From CAWGLW01 sp963823525 (GTDB taxonomy: Bacteria; Pseudomonadota; Gammaproteobacteria; Steroidobacterales; Steroidobacteraceae), in contig CAWGLW010000005.1 of assembly GCA_963823525.1 (NCBI GenBank), forward strand, positions 558,001 through 622,000: a stretch of 64,000 nt of DNA. The letters are read 5' to 3'. How positions within the stretch are numbered: the stretch's first letter is position 1; every line of letters starts with the position of its first letter. Below the pieces are notes generated by a model that saw nothing but the letters and a program-made list of their open reading frames with translations, was not told the DNA's origin and did no database searches. Shown here one piece after another: positions 16,823 to 26,777 of this stretch. Made by a program: the position numbers and the translations under genes.

Positions 16823-17995
16823 ATGCACAAGATTCTTATACTCGGCGCCGGCAAGATCGGGGCGCTGATCTCGGGGCTGCTCGCCGAGACAGGTGACTAC
16901 GAGGTACAGGTGGGCGACGTGGATGCCGACCGCGCCGGTCGCGTCGTCGCGGCGCATTCCCTCGGACACCTCAGCGCGCACGGCGTCGATGCCAGCGACC
17001 CTGCTGCGCTCGCGGCCCACCTCGCCCGGCACCCGGTCGACGCAATCATTTCGAGCCTTCCCTATTATTGCAACGTCGTGGTCGCCGAGGCCGCACGCAA
17101 GGCAGGTGCGCACTACTTCGACCTCACCGAAGACGTCGAAGTGACCCGCGCCGTGCGACGGATTGCCGAGAATGCACCGCAGGCCTTTGTGCCTCAGTGC
17201 GGACTCGCGCCGGGATTCATCTCGATTGCGGCCAATGCACTGATCGGCCATTTCGAAGAACTGCGCAGCGTCAAGATGCGCGTTGGCGCACTGCCGCAGC
17301 ATCCCAACAACGTGCTGAAGTACTCGCTGACCTGGTCCACCGAGGGGCTGATCAACGAGTACGGCAATCCCTGCGAGGCCATCGTCAGGGGCCGACTGGT
17401 CGAAGTCGCGCCGCTGGAAGGCCGCGAGGAAATTGAAATCGACGGGACCTCGTATGAGGCGTTCAACACATCCGGAGGCCTGGGGTCGCTGGGCGAAACC
17501 TACGGTTCCAGGGCACAGAGCATGGACTACAAGACCATGCGCTACCCGGGTCACTGCGCGCAGATGCGGCTGCTGATGAACGATCTCAAGCTCAATGACG
17601 ACCGGGACACGCTCAAGCGCATTCTCGAGAACGCGGTACCGCAGACCTTGCAGGACGTCGTGATCGTCTACGTGGCCGTGACCGGCCGCCAGGATGGTGA
17701 ACTGCGCGAGGAAAACTACGTCAACAAGATTTACCCGCAGGTCATCGCCGGTCGGCTCTGGTCGGCGATACAGGTCTCCACTGCAGCGGGCATCACCGCG
17801 GTTGCCGATCTCACGCTGTCCGGCACTGGCAAGTACGCCGGTTTTGTCCGCCAGGAAAACTTTGCCCTGAGCGACGTATTGAACAATCGTTTCGGCCGCT
17901 TTTACGCCGAGAGCGGTTCGAAGGACGTCTCGGCACAGGTGGTCGTCGCCGGACAGACCGGACAGCAGAGCGCGGGCCGCGGGAGCGTGAAATGA
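16823..17995 (+). CDS. Saccharopine dehydrogenase family protein
   Basis: The family splits saccharopine into glutamate and 2-aminoadipate 6-semialdehyde, or runs related NAD(P) reactions. I start at the ATG preceded by AGGAAG, giving 390 residues; the frame extends upstream without a good start. The Rossmann motif ILILGAGKIGALISGLL is at the N-terminus, and the middle holds FVPQCGLAPGFISIAANAL. The gene overlaps by four bases (ATGA) with an ALDH7-type aminoadipate-semialdehyde dehydrogenase, which would consume its product. This points to lysine breakdown through saccharopine. No lysine-ketoglutarate reductase domain is fused or nearby, so the saccharopine source is not shown. Confidence 0.82.
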   Translation: MHKILILGAGKIGALISGLLAETGDYEVQVGDVDADRAGRVVAAHSLGHLSAHGVDASDPAALAAHLARHPVDAIISSLPYYCNVVVAEAARKAGAHYFDLTEDVEVTRAVRRIAENAPQAFVPQCGLAPGFISIAANALIGHFEELRSVKMRVGALPQHPNNVLKYSLTWSTEGLINEYGNPCEAIVRGRLVEVAPLEGREEIEIDGTSYEAFNTSGGLGSLGETYGSRAQSMDYKTMRYPGHCAQMRLLMNDLKLNDDRDTLKRILENAVPQTLQDVVIVYVAVTGRQDGELREENYVNKIYPQVIAGRLWSAIQVSTAAGITAVADLTLSGTGKYAGFVRQENFALSDVLNNRFGRFYAESGSKDVSAQVVVAGQTGQQSAGRGSVK

Positions 17996-19521
17996 AAACG
18001 AACGAGTTACTGGACAGGCTGGAACTCGGCGATCTCAATGCCGGGACATGGACCGCGGGTGCGGGCTGGCTGCACGATCCGCAGGCGCCGGGCATCGAAT
18101 CGATCAACCCGACGACCGGCGAAGTGATCGCCCGCGTTGCCGCGACTACGCTCGAACAATACGAACAGGTCATGGTGAATGCCCGGAAGGAGGCGATCGC
18201 CTGGCGCAGCATCCCGGCGCCAAAGCGCGGTGAAGCCGTGCGCCTCGTCGGTGAAGAATTGCGCCGCTGCAAGTCGGACCTGGGCAGCCTGGTCGCAATG
18301 GAAATGGGCAAGATCAAGGCCGAGGGTGACGGTGAAGTCCAGGAGATGATCGACATTGCCGATTTCGCCGTTGGGCAATCACGCATGCTCTACGGACTGA
18401 GCATGCACTCCGAACGTCCAAGCCACCGCATGTTCGAGCAGTGGCATCCACTGGGCGTCGTCGGCATCATCAGTGCGTTCAACTTCCCGGTGGCGGTCTG
18501 GGCCTGGAATGCATTCCTGGCCGCAATCTGCGGAAACGTCAGCGTCTGGAAGCCCTCGCCCAAGGCCGCCTTGTGCGCGGTGGCCGTGCAACGGATCTGC
18601 AACCGCGTCCTCGAGCGCAACGGCTTTCCCGGTATTTTTCAGCTGTTCATCGATGGCGGCACCGACCTGGCCATTCGATTTGTCGAAGATCGACGCGTCG
18701 CCCTTGTCTCATTTACCGGGTCGACCGCCGTCGGCCGTGATGTCGGCCGGCGCGTTGCAGGAAGACTGGGCAAGAGCCTGCTCGAACTCGGCGGGAACAA
18801 CGCGATCATCGTCGACGAGCAAGCGAATCTCGAACTCGCGGTCCCGGCAATCGTCTTTGGTGCGGTCGGCACGGCCGGGCAGCGCTGCACGTCAACGCGA
18901 CGGGTGTTTGTCCACGAATCCAAGCGGGAGGCGCTCGAAAAGAGCCTCGTCAGCGCTTACGGGCAGGTAAAGATCGGGGACCCGCTGGCCCCGGACACGC
19001 TGATGGGTCCGCTCATCGACCCGGGCGCGGTCGGGCGCTTCGAGGCAGCGGTCCAGCGCGCCTGTGAAAGCGGTGGCCGCCTGCTGACCGGTGGCAAGCG
19101 GCTTGATCGTCCGGGATTTTTCGTCGAACCCGCAATCATCGTCGCATCCGCCGAGTGGGATATCGTTCGCACCGAGACCTTCGGCCCGATCCTCTACCTG
19201 ATCCCGTTTCAGAGCCTCGACGAGGCGATTGCGATGCAGAACGCCGTCGATCATGGACTGTCGTCGGCGATCTTCACGGACCGGCTGCAGCACGCCGAAA
19301 GGTTCCTCAGCGCTGCGGGATCGGACTGCGGGATCGCCAACGTCAACATCGGCACGTCCGGCGCCGAGATCGGTGGCGCATTCGGCGGCGAGAAAGACAC
19401 CGGTGGCGGTCGCGAGTCCGGCTCGGACGCCTGGAAAGCCTACATGCGGCGCCAGACCTGTACCGTTAACTGGGGTAACGACCTTCCCCTGGCACAGGGG
19501 ATTGATTTCAGACTGGGGTGA
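17992..19521 (+). CDS. L-2-aminoadipate-6-semialdehyde dehydrogenase, ALDH7 (antiquitin) type
   Basis: The enzyme oxidises aminoadipate semialdehyde to 2-aminoadipate with NAD+. The 509 residues fit ALDH7. Motifs include GVVGIISAFNFPVAVWAWNA, the NAD-binding SFTGSTAVGRDVG, ELGGNNAIIV with the general-base Glu, and GQRCTSTRR with the catalytic Cys. Near the C-terminus GIANVNIGTSGAEIGGAFGG is the substrate-loop signature typical of antiquitins. The start overlaps the saccharopine dehydrogenase stop, so the two enzymes should be made together and act in sequence. Confidence 0.9.
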   Translation: MKTNELLDRLELGDLNAGTWTAGAGWLHDPQAPGIESINPTTGEVIARVAATTLEQYEQVMVNARKEAIAWRSIPAPKRGEAVRLVGEELRRCKSDLGSLVAMEMGKIKAEGDGEVQEMIDIADFAVGQSRMLYGLSMHSERPSHRMFEQWHPLGVVGIISAFNFPVAVWAWNAFLAAICGNVSVWKPSPKAALCAVAVQRICNRVLERNGFPGIFQLFIDGGTDLAIRFVEDRRVALVSFTGSTAVGRDVGRRVAGRLGKSLLELGGNNAIIVDEQANLELAVPAIVFGAVGTAGQRCTSTRRVFVHESKREALEKSLVSAYGQVKIGDPLAPDTLMGPLIDPGAVGRFEAAVQRACESGGRLLTGGKRLDRPGFFVEPAIIVASAEWDIVRTETFGPILYLIPFQSLDEAIAMQNAVDHGLSSAIFTDRLQHAERFLSAAGSDCGIANVNIGTSGAEIGGAFGGEKDTGGGRESGSDAWKAYMRRQTCTVNWGNDLPLAQGIDFRLG

Positions 19522-19526
19522 GGCGG

Positions 19527-20510
19527 CTACCGGGCACGGTCACTGCCGGAAAGATCTCCGTAAAGGATGCCGATGAATTTCTCCGGCGGCATGAAGCTGC
19601 TGCTGTTGCGTTCGTCATAGGCCGCCGTGGGTTTTGCGGCAAGCACCTCATCCAGCGTGTGCCCCTGTTCGATCATTTCGCGGACGCGCCGGCCGATTTC
19701 GACCACCATGTCCCGGTAGGCCTCCAGGTCGGCGCGGTTCGCGATCGGGCCATGCCCCGGGATCACGATCGTCTCTTCATCCACGCGGGCCAGCACAATC
19801 TCGACCGCCGCGACGAGTCCCGCCAGGGACCCGCCGCTGCTGGTGTCGATGAACGGGTACGAACCGTTGAAGAAGATATCGCCGACGTGAACGATGTTCG
19901 CATTTCGCCACCACAACACGGCATCGCCGTCGGTGTGCGCCTCCGCCAGGTGCACGACGTCGAGACGATCGCCATTGAGATGCATGGAGACTGCATCGGC
20001 GAACGTCACGACCGGCAGGGCCGCCGGGTCCGCCGCCGGAACCGTGCGCTGGACGGCTTCGATGAATTGCCCTGCACTCATGCGGGACCGTACGTTCTCG
20101 TGGGCAATGATGACGCCACCTGCCCGCCCGATCGGTTCATTGGCCCCGGTGTGGTCGAAATGCCAGTGCGTGTTGATCACAAAGCGAATGCCGCCCGGTG
20201 CGATCCGGTTGACCGTCGCAAGCAGTTCGGGGGTTACCGAGTCAAGCTTGTCATCCACCAGCACGACACCGTCGGGGCCCGACCAGAGCGCGGCGTTGCC
20301 GCCGCCGCCGCGCAGCACCTGGAACCCGCCGCGTAATTCGATCACCTCGAGTGTGACCGGCGGTGGGCTCGCGACCTCGCCCGGTGGCACCTCTGTGGCC
20401 TGAACGGGTAAGGGTGCCGGCTGCGGCTCGGCACCGGCCTGCAGCGCCAGGGCGCCAGCGCAGGCAAGCAGGGACGCGGCAGGCAATCGGCGTACTCGGC
20501 AGAAAAGCAT
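19527..20510 (-). CDS. Secreted metallo-beta-lactamase-fold hydrolase
   Basis: The 327-residue protein has a cleavable signal peptide, basic then hydrophobic and ending near ALQAGA, so it acts in the periplasm. A 20-residue Pro-rich linker follows. The zinc site is complete: NTHWHFDHTGAN (HxHxDH), AEAHTDGD and PGHGPIAN. This arrangement is common to cyclase-, lactonase- and quinoprotein-relay-type MBL proteins as well as true beta-lactamases, and I cannot choose among them. It is convergent with the semialdehyde dehydrogenase gene, six bases apart, and divergent from nfeD. Confidence 0.85.
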   Translation of the reverse strand: MLFCRVRRLPAASLLACAGALALQAGAEPQPAPLPVQATEVPPGEVASPPPVTLEVIELRGGFQVLRGGGGNAALWSGPDGVVLVDDKLDSVTPELLATVNRIAPGGIRFVINTHWHFDHTGANEPIGRAGGVIIAHENVRSRMSAGQFIEAVQRTVPAADPAALPVVTFADAVSMHLNGDRLDVVHLAEAHTDGDAVLWWRNANIVHVGDIFFNGSYPFIDTSSGGSLAGLVAAVEIVLARVDEETIVIPGHGPIANRADLEAYRDMVVEIGRRVREMIEQGHTLDEVLAAKPTAAYDERNSSSFMPPEKFIGILYGDLSGSDRAR

Positions 20511-20549
20511 GGGGCGCTCCGGTGGCGAACAAGCGCGCAGTATAAGACG

Positions 20550-20580
20550 GTCCGTACGGACGGCGGGTCACTGGTACAAT
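20550..20580 (+). promoter_or_regulatory. nfeD promoter region with palindrome and extended -10
   Basis: TACAAT preceded by TGG forms an extended -10 box ending six bases before the nfeD ATG. The spacing places the transcription start at or within two bases of the start codon, and no Shine-Dalgarno sequence is present. The perfect palindrome GTCCGTACGGAC (20550-20561) lies just upstream, between the divergent genes, where a regulator could sit. Confidence 0.5.
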
Positions 20581-20586
20581 CCGGGT

Positions 20587-21975
20587 ATGCGAACAGGCTC
20601 ATTGACGGCCAGACGTTCTGGCTGGCTGGCGCTCGTGTTGATGCTGACCGCGCTGTGTATTCCGCTCGGCGAAGCGCAATCCGGCGGCGGCGTGCTGATC
20701 CCGATCGAGGGGCCCATCGGCCCGGCGACCAGTAACTTCTTCATTCACAGTCTCGAAGAGGCGCAGGCCAATGGCGCCGATTTCGTCGTCCTGCGTATCG
20801 ACACACCCGGCGGTCTCGACACCGCGATGCGGGACGTGGTGCAGGCGATCCTCGCCTCCCCGCTCCCCGTGATTGGTTACGTGTCGCCCGGTGGCGCGCG
20901 CGCCGCGAGCGCCGGCACCTACATTCTGTATGCGACGCACGTGGCCGCAATGGCGCCGGCTACCAACTTAGGTGCCGCCACACCGGTGCAGATGGGCGGG
21001 TCAGGTGGCGAGAAGCAATCGCCATTTGAGACCGGCCGCGAGCCAAGCAAGCCCGAGGGGGACGATGAAGCGCCCGTGCCACTGCCCGGCAGCGCAATGG
21101 AGCGCAAGGTCGTCAACGACGCGGTGGCCTACATTCGCAGCCTGGCTGAATTACGGGGCCGCAATGCGGACTGGGCCGAACGAGCGGTGCGCGAAGGATC
21201 GAGCCTTTCGGCCAACGAGGCGCTCGAGGCCGGCGTCATCGACCTGGTTGCCGAGGACCTGCCGGGGCTGCTCAAAGCCGCCGACGGGCGCACGGTCAAG
21301 CTCGGTACCAGCGATGTCGAGATTCGAACGGCCGGCCTGCCGGTCACCGAAGTCGAGCCGGGCTGGCGAACTAACCTTCTGTCGATGATCACGAATCCGA
21401 ACGTCGCCTACCTGCTGATGCTCATCGGTATCTACGGATTGCTGCTCGAGGGCTACAACCCCGGCGCGATCGTGCCCGGTGTGGTGGGCGGCATCTGCCT
21501 GCTGCTGGCTTTGTTCGCGTTCCAGGTGCTCTCGGTTAATTACGCGGGTCTTGGACTCATCCTGCTCGGCGTCGTGCTGATCATAGCGGAGACCTTTGTG
21601 CCTTCGTTCGGGGCGCTGGGCCTCGGTGGCATCATTGCGTTCGTGATCGGCTCGGTGATGTTGCTGGATAACGACATTCCGGGATTTGGCATCGCCTGGC
21701 AGGTCATCGGGCTGATGGCACTGGCCGGCGCCTTACTGCTGGTCGGCATCGTCGCTTTCGCGGTCCGCGCCCGGATGCGCCCCGTGGTCAGCGGGGCCGA
21801 AGCACTGCTCGGGCACGAGGCCGAGGCCGTCGAATCCTTTGCCGGTCACGGTGCGGTTCGCGTGACCGGTGAGATCTGGCAAGCTGTGAGTCAGCGGCCC
21901 GTACGAAAAGGTCAGCGGGTCAGGATACGCAGGATGGATGGACTGACCCTTGAAGTTGAGCCGATCGATGACTGA
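20587..21975 (+). CDS. NfeD-family membrane serine protease (long form)
   Basis: The 463-residue protein has a signal segment, a ClpP/SppA-class protease domain at about 30-225, four or five membrane spans at about 260-395 and a C-terminal OB-fold NfeD domain. The protease part shows LRIDTPGGLDTAMRDVVQAI and PGGARAASAGTYI with the nucleophile Ser; a Lys in the MERKVVNDAVAYI segment is placed as the general base, as in archaeal 1510-N. Such proteases cleave stomatins, and a stomatin gene follows after 16 bases. I use the first ATG; the mRNA may be leaderless. Confidence 0.9.
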   Translation: MRTGSLTARRSGWLALVLMLTALCIPLGEAQSGGGVLIPIEGPIGPATSNFFIHSLEEAQANGADFVVLRIDTPGGLDTAMRDVVQAILASPLPVIGYVSPGGARAASAGTYILYATHVAAMAPATNLGAATPVQMGGSGGEKQSPFETGREPSKPEGDDEAPVPLPGSAMERKVVNDAVAYIRSLAELRGRNADWAERAVREGSSLSANEALEAGVIDLVAEDLPGLLKAADGRTVKLGTSDVEIRTAGLPVTEVEPGWRTNLLSMITNPNVAYLLMLIGIYGLLLEGYNPGAIVPGVVGGICLLLALFAFQVLSVNYAGLGLILLGVVLIIAETFVPSFGALGLGGIIAFVIGSVMLLDNDIPGFGIAWQVIGLMALAGALLLVGIVAFAVRARMRPVVSGAEALLGHEAEAVESFAGHGAVRVTGEIWQAVSQRPVRKGQRVRIRRMDGLTLEVEPIDD

Positions 21976-21991
21976 ACCCGGAGACCCATAG

Positions 21992-22747
21992 ATGCCCAAT
22001 TTTGCAATTATTGCGTTCGCTGCGATCGCCCTGATCGGTCTGCTCACGCAGATCTTCAAGATTCTCAACGAGTACGAACGTGGCGTCGTGTTCACGTTTG
22101 GCCGCTTCACCGGCGTAAAAGGGCCGGGCCTGATCATCCTGATCCCGCTGATACAGAAAATGGTCAAGGTCGATCTGCGCGTGGTGGTGCTCGATGTTCC
22201 GACCCAGGACGTCATTTCCAGGGACAACGTGTCGGTCAAGGTCAACGCGGTCGTGTATTTCCGAATCGTTGATCCGGCCAAGGCCATCATCCAGGTGGCC
22301 AACCCGTTTGAAGCCACCAGTCAGCTGGCGCAGACGACCCTTCGCTCCGTGCTCGGTCAGCACGAACTCGACGAGATGCTCACCCAGCGTGACAAGCTCA
22401 ATGCGGATATCCGGGTGATTCTCGATGCCGCCACCGATGCCTGGGGTATCAAGGTCTCGAACGTCGAGATCAAGCATGTCGATCTCGATGAGAGCATGAT
22501 CCGCGCGATGGCGAAGCAGGCGGAAGCTGAGCGCACGCGCCGCGCCAAGGTCATCCATGCCGAAGGCGAGAAGCAGGCGGCCAGCATGCTGGTCGAGGCG
22601 GCCGCGATGCTCGGCCAGGAACCCTCGGCCATGCAGCTGCGCTACCTGCAGACGCTCACCGACATTGCCAACGACAAGACGACAACGATCGCTTTCCCAT
22701 TGCCACTCGACCTGATCAAACCGTTTTTCGAACCGCCGAAACGCTGA
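21992..22747 (+). CDS. Stomatin/slipin-type SPFH (band 7) protein
   Basis: The 251-residue protein has one N-terminal hydrophobic segment and then the SPFH domain. Typical stretches are NEYERGVVFTFGRFTGVKGP, VLDVPTQDVISRDNVSVKVN and TLRSVLGQHELDEML. An Ala/Glu-rich coiled-coil region follows (AEAERTRRAKVIHAEGEKQA). These proteins oligomerise on the inner membrane and organise membrane domains. Pairing with an NfeD-type protease is the standard bacterial arrangement, suggesting joint membrane quality control. Confidence 0.92.
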   Translation: MPNFAIIAFAAIALIGLLTQIFKILNEYERGVVFTFGRFTGVKGPGLIILIPLIQKMVKVDLRVVVLDVPTQDVISRDNVSVKVNAVVYFRIVDPAKAIIQVANPFEATSQLAQTTLRSVLGQHELDEMLTQRDKLNADIRVILDAATDAWGIKVSNVEIKHVDLDESMIRAMAKQAEAERTRRAKVIHAEGEKQAASMLVEAAAMLGQEPSAMQLRYLQTLTDIANDKTTTIAFPLPLDLIKPFFEPPKR

Positions 22748-22796
22748 CAGATGAGCCCGTGCTGCCATTCCGGGCGGCACGGGTGAGGATCCGTGC

Positions 22797-25700
22797 TCAG
22801 GCCCGTCCGGCCTCCCTGCGGGCCTGACTTACGGCCTCATCGAGGCGCTTTGCAGACACCGGCGCGAGCGTGCGCAGATTCTGCGCGAACAATGAGAGCC
22901 TGAACTCCTCGATCATCCACCGTAACTGTTCGAGTTCGGGCGCGGGTGGTCCGTCCGGATCCGCGGCGTTCGCCAGCGCGTCGTACGCCTGCTGATACCG
23001 CGCCAGTTCCCCCGCCAGTCGAAGGTCGCGTGTGCGATCCCCGGCCATGCGTTCGGCCCGGCGGCCGGCCGCCTGCAGGTATTTCGCCAATCGTTCGAAC
23101 CACGGGGCAGGCACGGTGCGCACCCATCCCGGTGCGATCAGGCGCTCGACCTGGCTCGTGATCGCCTGAATGCCCTGCGGGTATCCGCGCAAAGCCGGCG
23201 CATCGAGCTGACCGCGCAGTTGCTTTAACGCCAACAGCGTCCGGCGGACGTTACCAATGATCCTCTCACCGGCCTCGACGATCTCCGACCTGCCCTGCTC
23301 GAGCCTTGCCTGATACTGCACCTGGGTGCGTGGTGGATCCTGCGCATCCCCGAGAACGGCGTCCGAGATCGCCCGATCGGCGATGTCTGCGAACAACTGG
23401 CGGCCGTCTTTGGTCAGTATGGCCAGCAGCCGCAGTTCCGTGTCGTGCTCAGCGGCCTGGCGGACCATCGACCATTGCTGAGGCAGCGCCAGCGCGGCGA
23501 GGCGAACGACGCCGCGGCACGTAGCCCGTTGCGCGGCCGCCGGACCGGAGAAAAGTCGCTGTTTGGCGGCCTTGCCAGTGTCCTCGAGACCCGGATACAT
23601 GGTGAGGTCAACCCCGGCCTCGCGAACTCGAATCGCCTCCGGTATGTCACCAAAGTCCCAGCGACGCACGCTATCCCGGTGCCAGTCGTGGGCACCGCTG
23701 GTAGCCGGCAGCTCGCCAATCGCCGCGCGCAGTTCGCGTCGCAACGGTGCCAGTTCCCGCCCGACGTCGAGCAGTTTTCCGCCCTTGTCCCGAACGCGCA
23801 GGTTCATGCGCAGGTGAGCAGGACACGGGGCCGCCGCAATGTCTTGCGCCGTGCAGGGCATGCCGGTCTCGCGAACGACAAACTCCGCAAGTGCCGCGAA
23901 CAGAGAACCTTCGCGCCATGCAGCCCGGGCATCGCAAAAGCGACGGGCCGCAGCGGGAATCGGCACGAGTTCCCGTCGCGTATTCTTGGGCAAGGCCCGC
24001 AGCAATGCGGTGACTTTTTCCTCCAGCAGCCCCGGGACCAGCCATGACAGCCGGGCCTCGTCCAGGTCCCGCAGCAGCAGCGCTGGTACGTCGAGGCTGA
24101 CACCATCGTCCTCGCGAGTGGGGTCAAAGACATAGCTGAGCGGCAGTGCGTTACCGCTCACATCGAACCGGTCGGGATAATCCCGTGCATCAAACGGGGG
24201 TATCTCGCGGGCGAGCAGGACGCGGTCCGGCGCATCCAGCCAGTGCGGGTCGCGGGTTGCTTTTTGCCGCCACCAGCGTGTGAAATCGCGGCTGCTCGCG
24301 ATGTCGTCGGGTAACCGCGCGAGGTAGAACTCGGTCAACGCGTCGTCCATCGCCAACAGGTCGCGTCGCCGCAATCGGGCCTCGAGCTGTTCGATCTGCG
24401 CTTTCCTGCTGGCGTTTCGCTCCAGAAAATCGTAGCGCAGGTCCGACCGGCCAGCTACCAGGGCTTCGGCGACGAAAATGCGCCGGCAGGCCGGCAGGTC
24501 CACGCTCGCGAAATTTACCCGTCGTCCGCTGCTCAGTACGCGCCCGTATAAACTGACGGTCTCGCGAACCATCACCATGCCGCGATCGGCAATCCATTCG
24601 GGATCCTCGTAGCTACGCCTGACCAGGTGGGCGGCCGCGGACTCGATCCACGAGGGTTGCACCTGTGCGACCGTGCGCGCATACAAACGACCGGTTTCGA
24701 CAAGGCTCGCGGCGACCACCCAGCGCGGCTTGCGGCGCTGAAGCGGCGTACCCGGAGCGATCACGAACCGTGTATCCCGGGCGCCGAGGTAGCTCCCGTC
24801 ATCGTCGCGTACACCCATGCCACCGAGAAACCCGGTCAGGATTGCCTGGTGAAGAACGGCCATCGAGACTGGCCGGGCGCCGTCGTGGCCGGGCGCTTCA
24901 TTCCTGCGGCGCGACCGGCGTTCGTTCGCGCCGCCGATGCCGATGTCGGCCAGTTGTCCCTGCAGGTCCTGCCACTCCCGCATCCGCAGGTAACTGAGAA
25001 AATGTGTCTTGCACCAGCCGCGGAACTCCCGCCGGCTGGCCAGTGACGGCGACTGACTGGCCTCCCAAAGGTTCAGGATCGCGACGAAGTCAGAACGCTC
25101 ATCGGCGAACAGTGCGTGCTTTTCGTCAGCGGCCTCCCGTTTTTCCATCGGGCGTTCGCGCGGGTCGCGAATACTCAGAAAAGCGGCGATTACCAGGGCC
25201 TCGGCCAGGCAGCCGCTGCGACCGGCTTCCACCAGCATCCGGGCCAGGCGCGGGTCAACCGGCAATGCCGCCATGTGGCGACCCAACCGCGTGATCCTGC
25301 GATCCCCGTCGACGGCAACGAGTTCCTGCAGCAGCCGATAGCCGTCATTGAGTAAGCGGTTGTCCGGCTCATCAAGGAACGGGAAATCCTCCGGCGTCCC
25401 GAGCCCGAGCGCGACCATTCGCAGGATCAGGCTCGCGAGGTTAGTGCGCAGGATCTCGGGCTGCGTGTACTGCTCGCGGGCCTGGTAGTCCTCTTCGGCG
25501 TACAGTCGAATACAGATGCCTTCGCCCTCTCGTCCGCAGCGTCCCATGCGCTGATCGGCGCTGGCACGGGAAATCGGCTCGATCGGCAGACGCTGAAACT
25601 TCGCGCGCGGACTGTAACGGCTTACCCGCGCCAGGCCCGAATCGATGACGAAGCGAATGCCCGGGATCGTCAGCGAGGTCTCCGCAACGTTAGTCGCCAG

Positions 25701-26744
25701 GATCGCGCGGCGTTTCACGTGTGGCGCGAAGATGCGCTCCTGCTCCTGCGCCGAGAGTCGCGCGAACAATGGCAGGACGTCCCAGCCCGGCGCTCCGGCG
25801 CCGCTCAGTTGATCGCGGACATCCATGATCTGGCGCTCGCCTGGCAGAAAGACCAGCGCATCACCTTTCTGCCCGGCCGTGCTTTGCGCCAGTTCGTCCA
25901 GGGCGGCCCTCACAGCGTCCGAAAGCGACTGTGAATCTTCGTCCGTGACAGCCAGCGGTCGATATCGCAATTCAATCGGGTAGCCGCGTCCCTCGACGTC
26001 GACGACGGCAGCGGATTCAAAAAACTCCGCGAACCGGTCGGTTTCGATGGTCGCGGACGTGACGATGATCCTCAGTTCGGGTCGTTGACGAGTGAGTCGC
26101 TGACACACGCCCAGAAGGAAATCGACGTTCAGGTTTCGCTCGTGCGCCTCGTCGATGATCAGCGTGTCATAGCGCTCGAGCCAGGGATCGCGTTCGAGTT
26201 CGCGCAGCAGCAGACCATCGGTCATCAGCTTGACGAGCGTTCCTGGCCCGGTCCGGTCGACAAACCGGACCTGGTAGCCGATCCGGTCTCCACACACCGT
26301 GCCGGTCTCGGCGCTGATGCGGTTCGCCAGCGCCTGCGCGGCAATGCGCCGGGGCTGAGTGTGCGCAATCATGCCGGTCACCCCGCGACCCAGCTCCAGG
26401 CAGATCTTGGGCAGCTGGGTACTCTTGCCGCTGCCGGTGGCGCCACTGACGATCGTGACCGGAGAGCGGTTGATCGTCCGGGCCAGCACGTCGCGTCGAG
26501 CGTGCACGGGCAGGCTCCCGTCGAAATGTATCGCCGGCACTCTCGCTCGGCGGGCTGCGACTTCCTCGAGTGAAGACTGCACAGCGCTTTCCAGTCGCGC
26601 CATCTCCTTTGCTTCGGGTGGTCGCGGCCGCGCAGCGATCCGATCGATCGTACGCAGCAGTCGTCGACGGTCGCGCAGCATGCACTGGTCCAGCTGCTGG
26701 CGCAGCGAGGCCAGGGCGGCCCGTGCCCCGGTTTGCTCCTTCAC
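22797..26744 (-). CDS. hrpA: ATP-dependent RNA helicase HrpA
   Basis: HrpA is a DEAH-box helicase that in E. coli resolves stalled ribosomes on mRNA. The 1,315 residues match its length. Walker A is GATGSGKSTQLPKI, motif II is IIDEAHERNLNVDFLLG, motif III SAT, and QRMGRCGREGEG is motif VI. The HA2/OB-fold region and the long HrpA-specific C-terminal extension follow. The start is a GTG, 33 bases after the mazG stop. It is the last gene of fumC-nudL-mazG-hrpA. Confidence 0.95.
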   Translation of the reverse strand: MKEQTGARAALASLRQQLDQCMLRDRRRLLRTIDRIAARPRPPEAKEMARLESAVQSSLEEVAARRARVPAIHFDGSLPVHARRDVLARTINRSPVTIVSGATGSGKSTQLPKICLELGRGVTGMIAHTQPRRIAAQALANRISAETGTVCGDRIGYQVRFVDRTGPGTLVKLMTDGLLLRELERDPWLERYDTLIIDEAHERNLNVDFLLGVCQRLTRQRPELRIIVTSATIETDRFAEFFESAAVVDVEGRGYPIELRYRPLAVTDEDSQSLSDAVRAALDELAQSTAGQKGDALVFLPGERQIMDVRDQLSGAGAPGWDVLPLFARLSAQEQERIFAPHVKRRAILATNVAETSLTIPGIRFVIDSGLARVSRYSPRAKFQRLPIEPISRASADQRMGRCGREGEGICIRLYAEEDYQAREQYTQPEILRTNLASLILRMVALGLGTPEDFPFLDEPDNRLLNDGYRLLQELVAVDGDRRITRLGRHMAALPVDPRLARMLVEAGRSGCLAEALVIAAFLSIRDPRERPMEKREAADEKHALFADERSDFVAILNLWEASQSPSLASRREFRGWCKTHFLSYLRMREWQDLQGQLADIGIGGANERRSRRRNEAPGHDGARPVSMAVLHQAILTGFLGGMGVRDDDGSYLGARDTRFVIAPGTPLQRRKPRWVVAASLVETGRLYARTVAQVQPSWIESAAAHLVRRSYEDPEWIADRGMVMVRETVSLYGRVLSSGRRVNFASVDLPACRRIFVAEALVAGRSDLRYDFLERNASRKAQIEQLEARLRRRDLLAMDDALTEFYLARLPDDIASSRDFTRWWRQKATRDPHWLDAPDRVLLAREIPPFDARDYPDRFDVSGNALPLSYVFDPTREDDGVSLDVPALLLRDLDEARLSWLVPGLLEEKVTALLRALPKNTRRELVPIPAAARRFCDARAAWREGSLFAALAEFVVRETGMPCTAQDIAAAPCPAHLRMNLRVRDKGGKLLDVGRELAPLRRELRAAIGELPATSGAHDWHRDSVRRWDFGDIPEAIRVREAGVDLTMYPGLEDTGKAAKQRLFSGPAAAQRATCRGVVRLAALALPQQWSMVRQAAEHDTELRLLAILTKDGRQLFADIADRAISDAVLGDAQDPPRTQVQYQARLEQGRSEIVEAGERIIGNVRRTLLALKQLRGQLDAPALRGYPQGIQAITSQVERLIAPGWVRTVPAPWFERLAKYLQAAGRRAERMAGDRTRDLRLAGELARYQQAYDALANAADPDGPPAPELEQLRWMIEEFRLSLFAQNLRTLAPVSAKRLDEAVSQARREAGRA

Positions 26745-26777
26745 TGGCGGTCCGATCCAGGCCAGCGTGTGCGCGAA

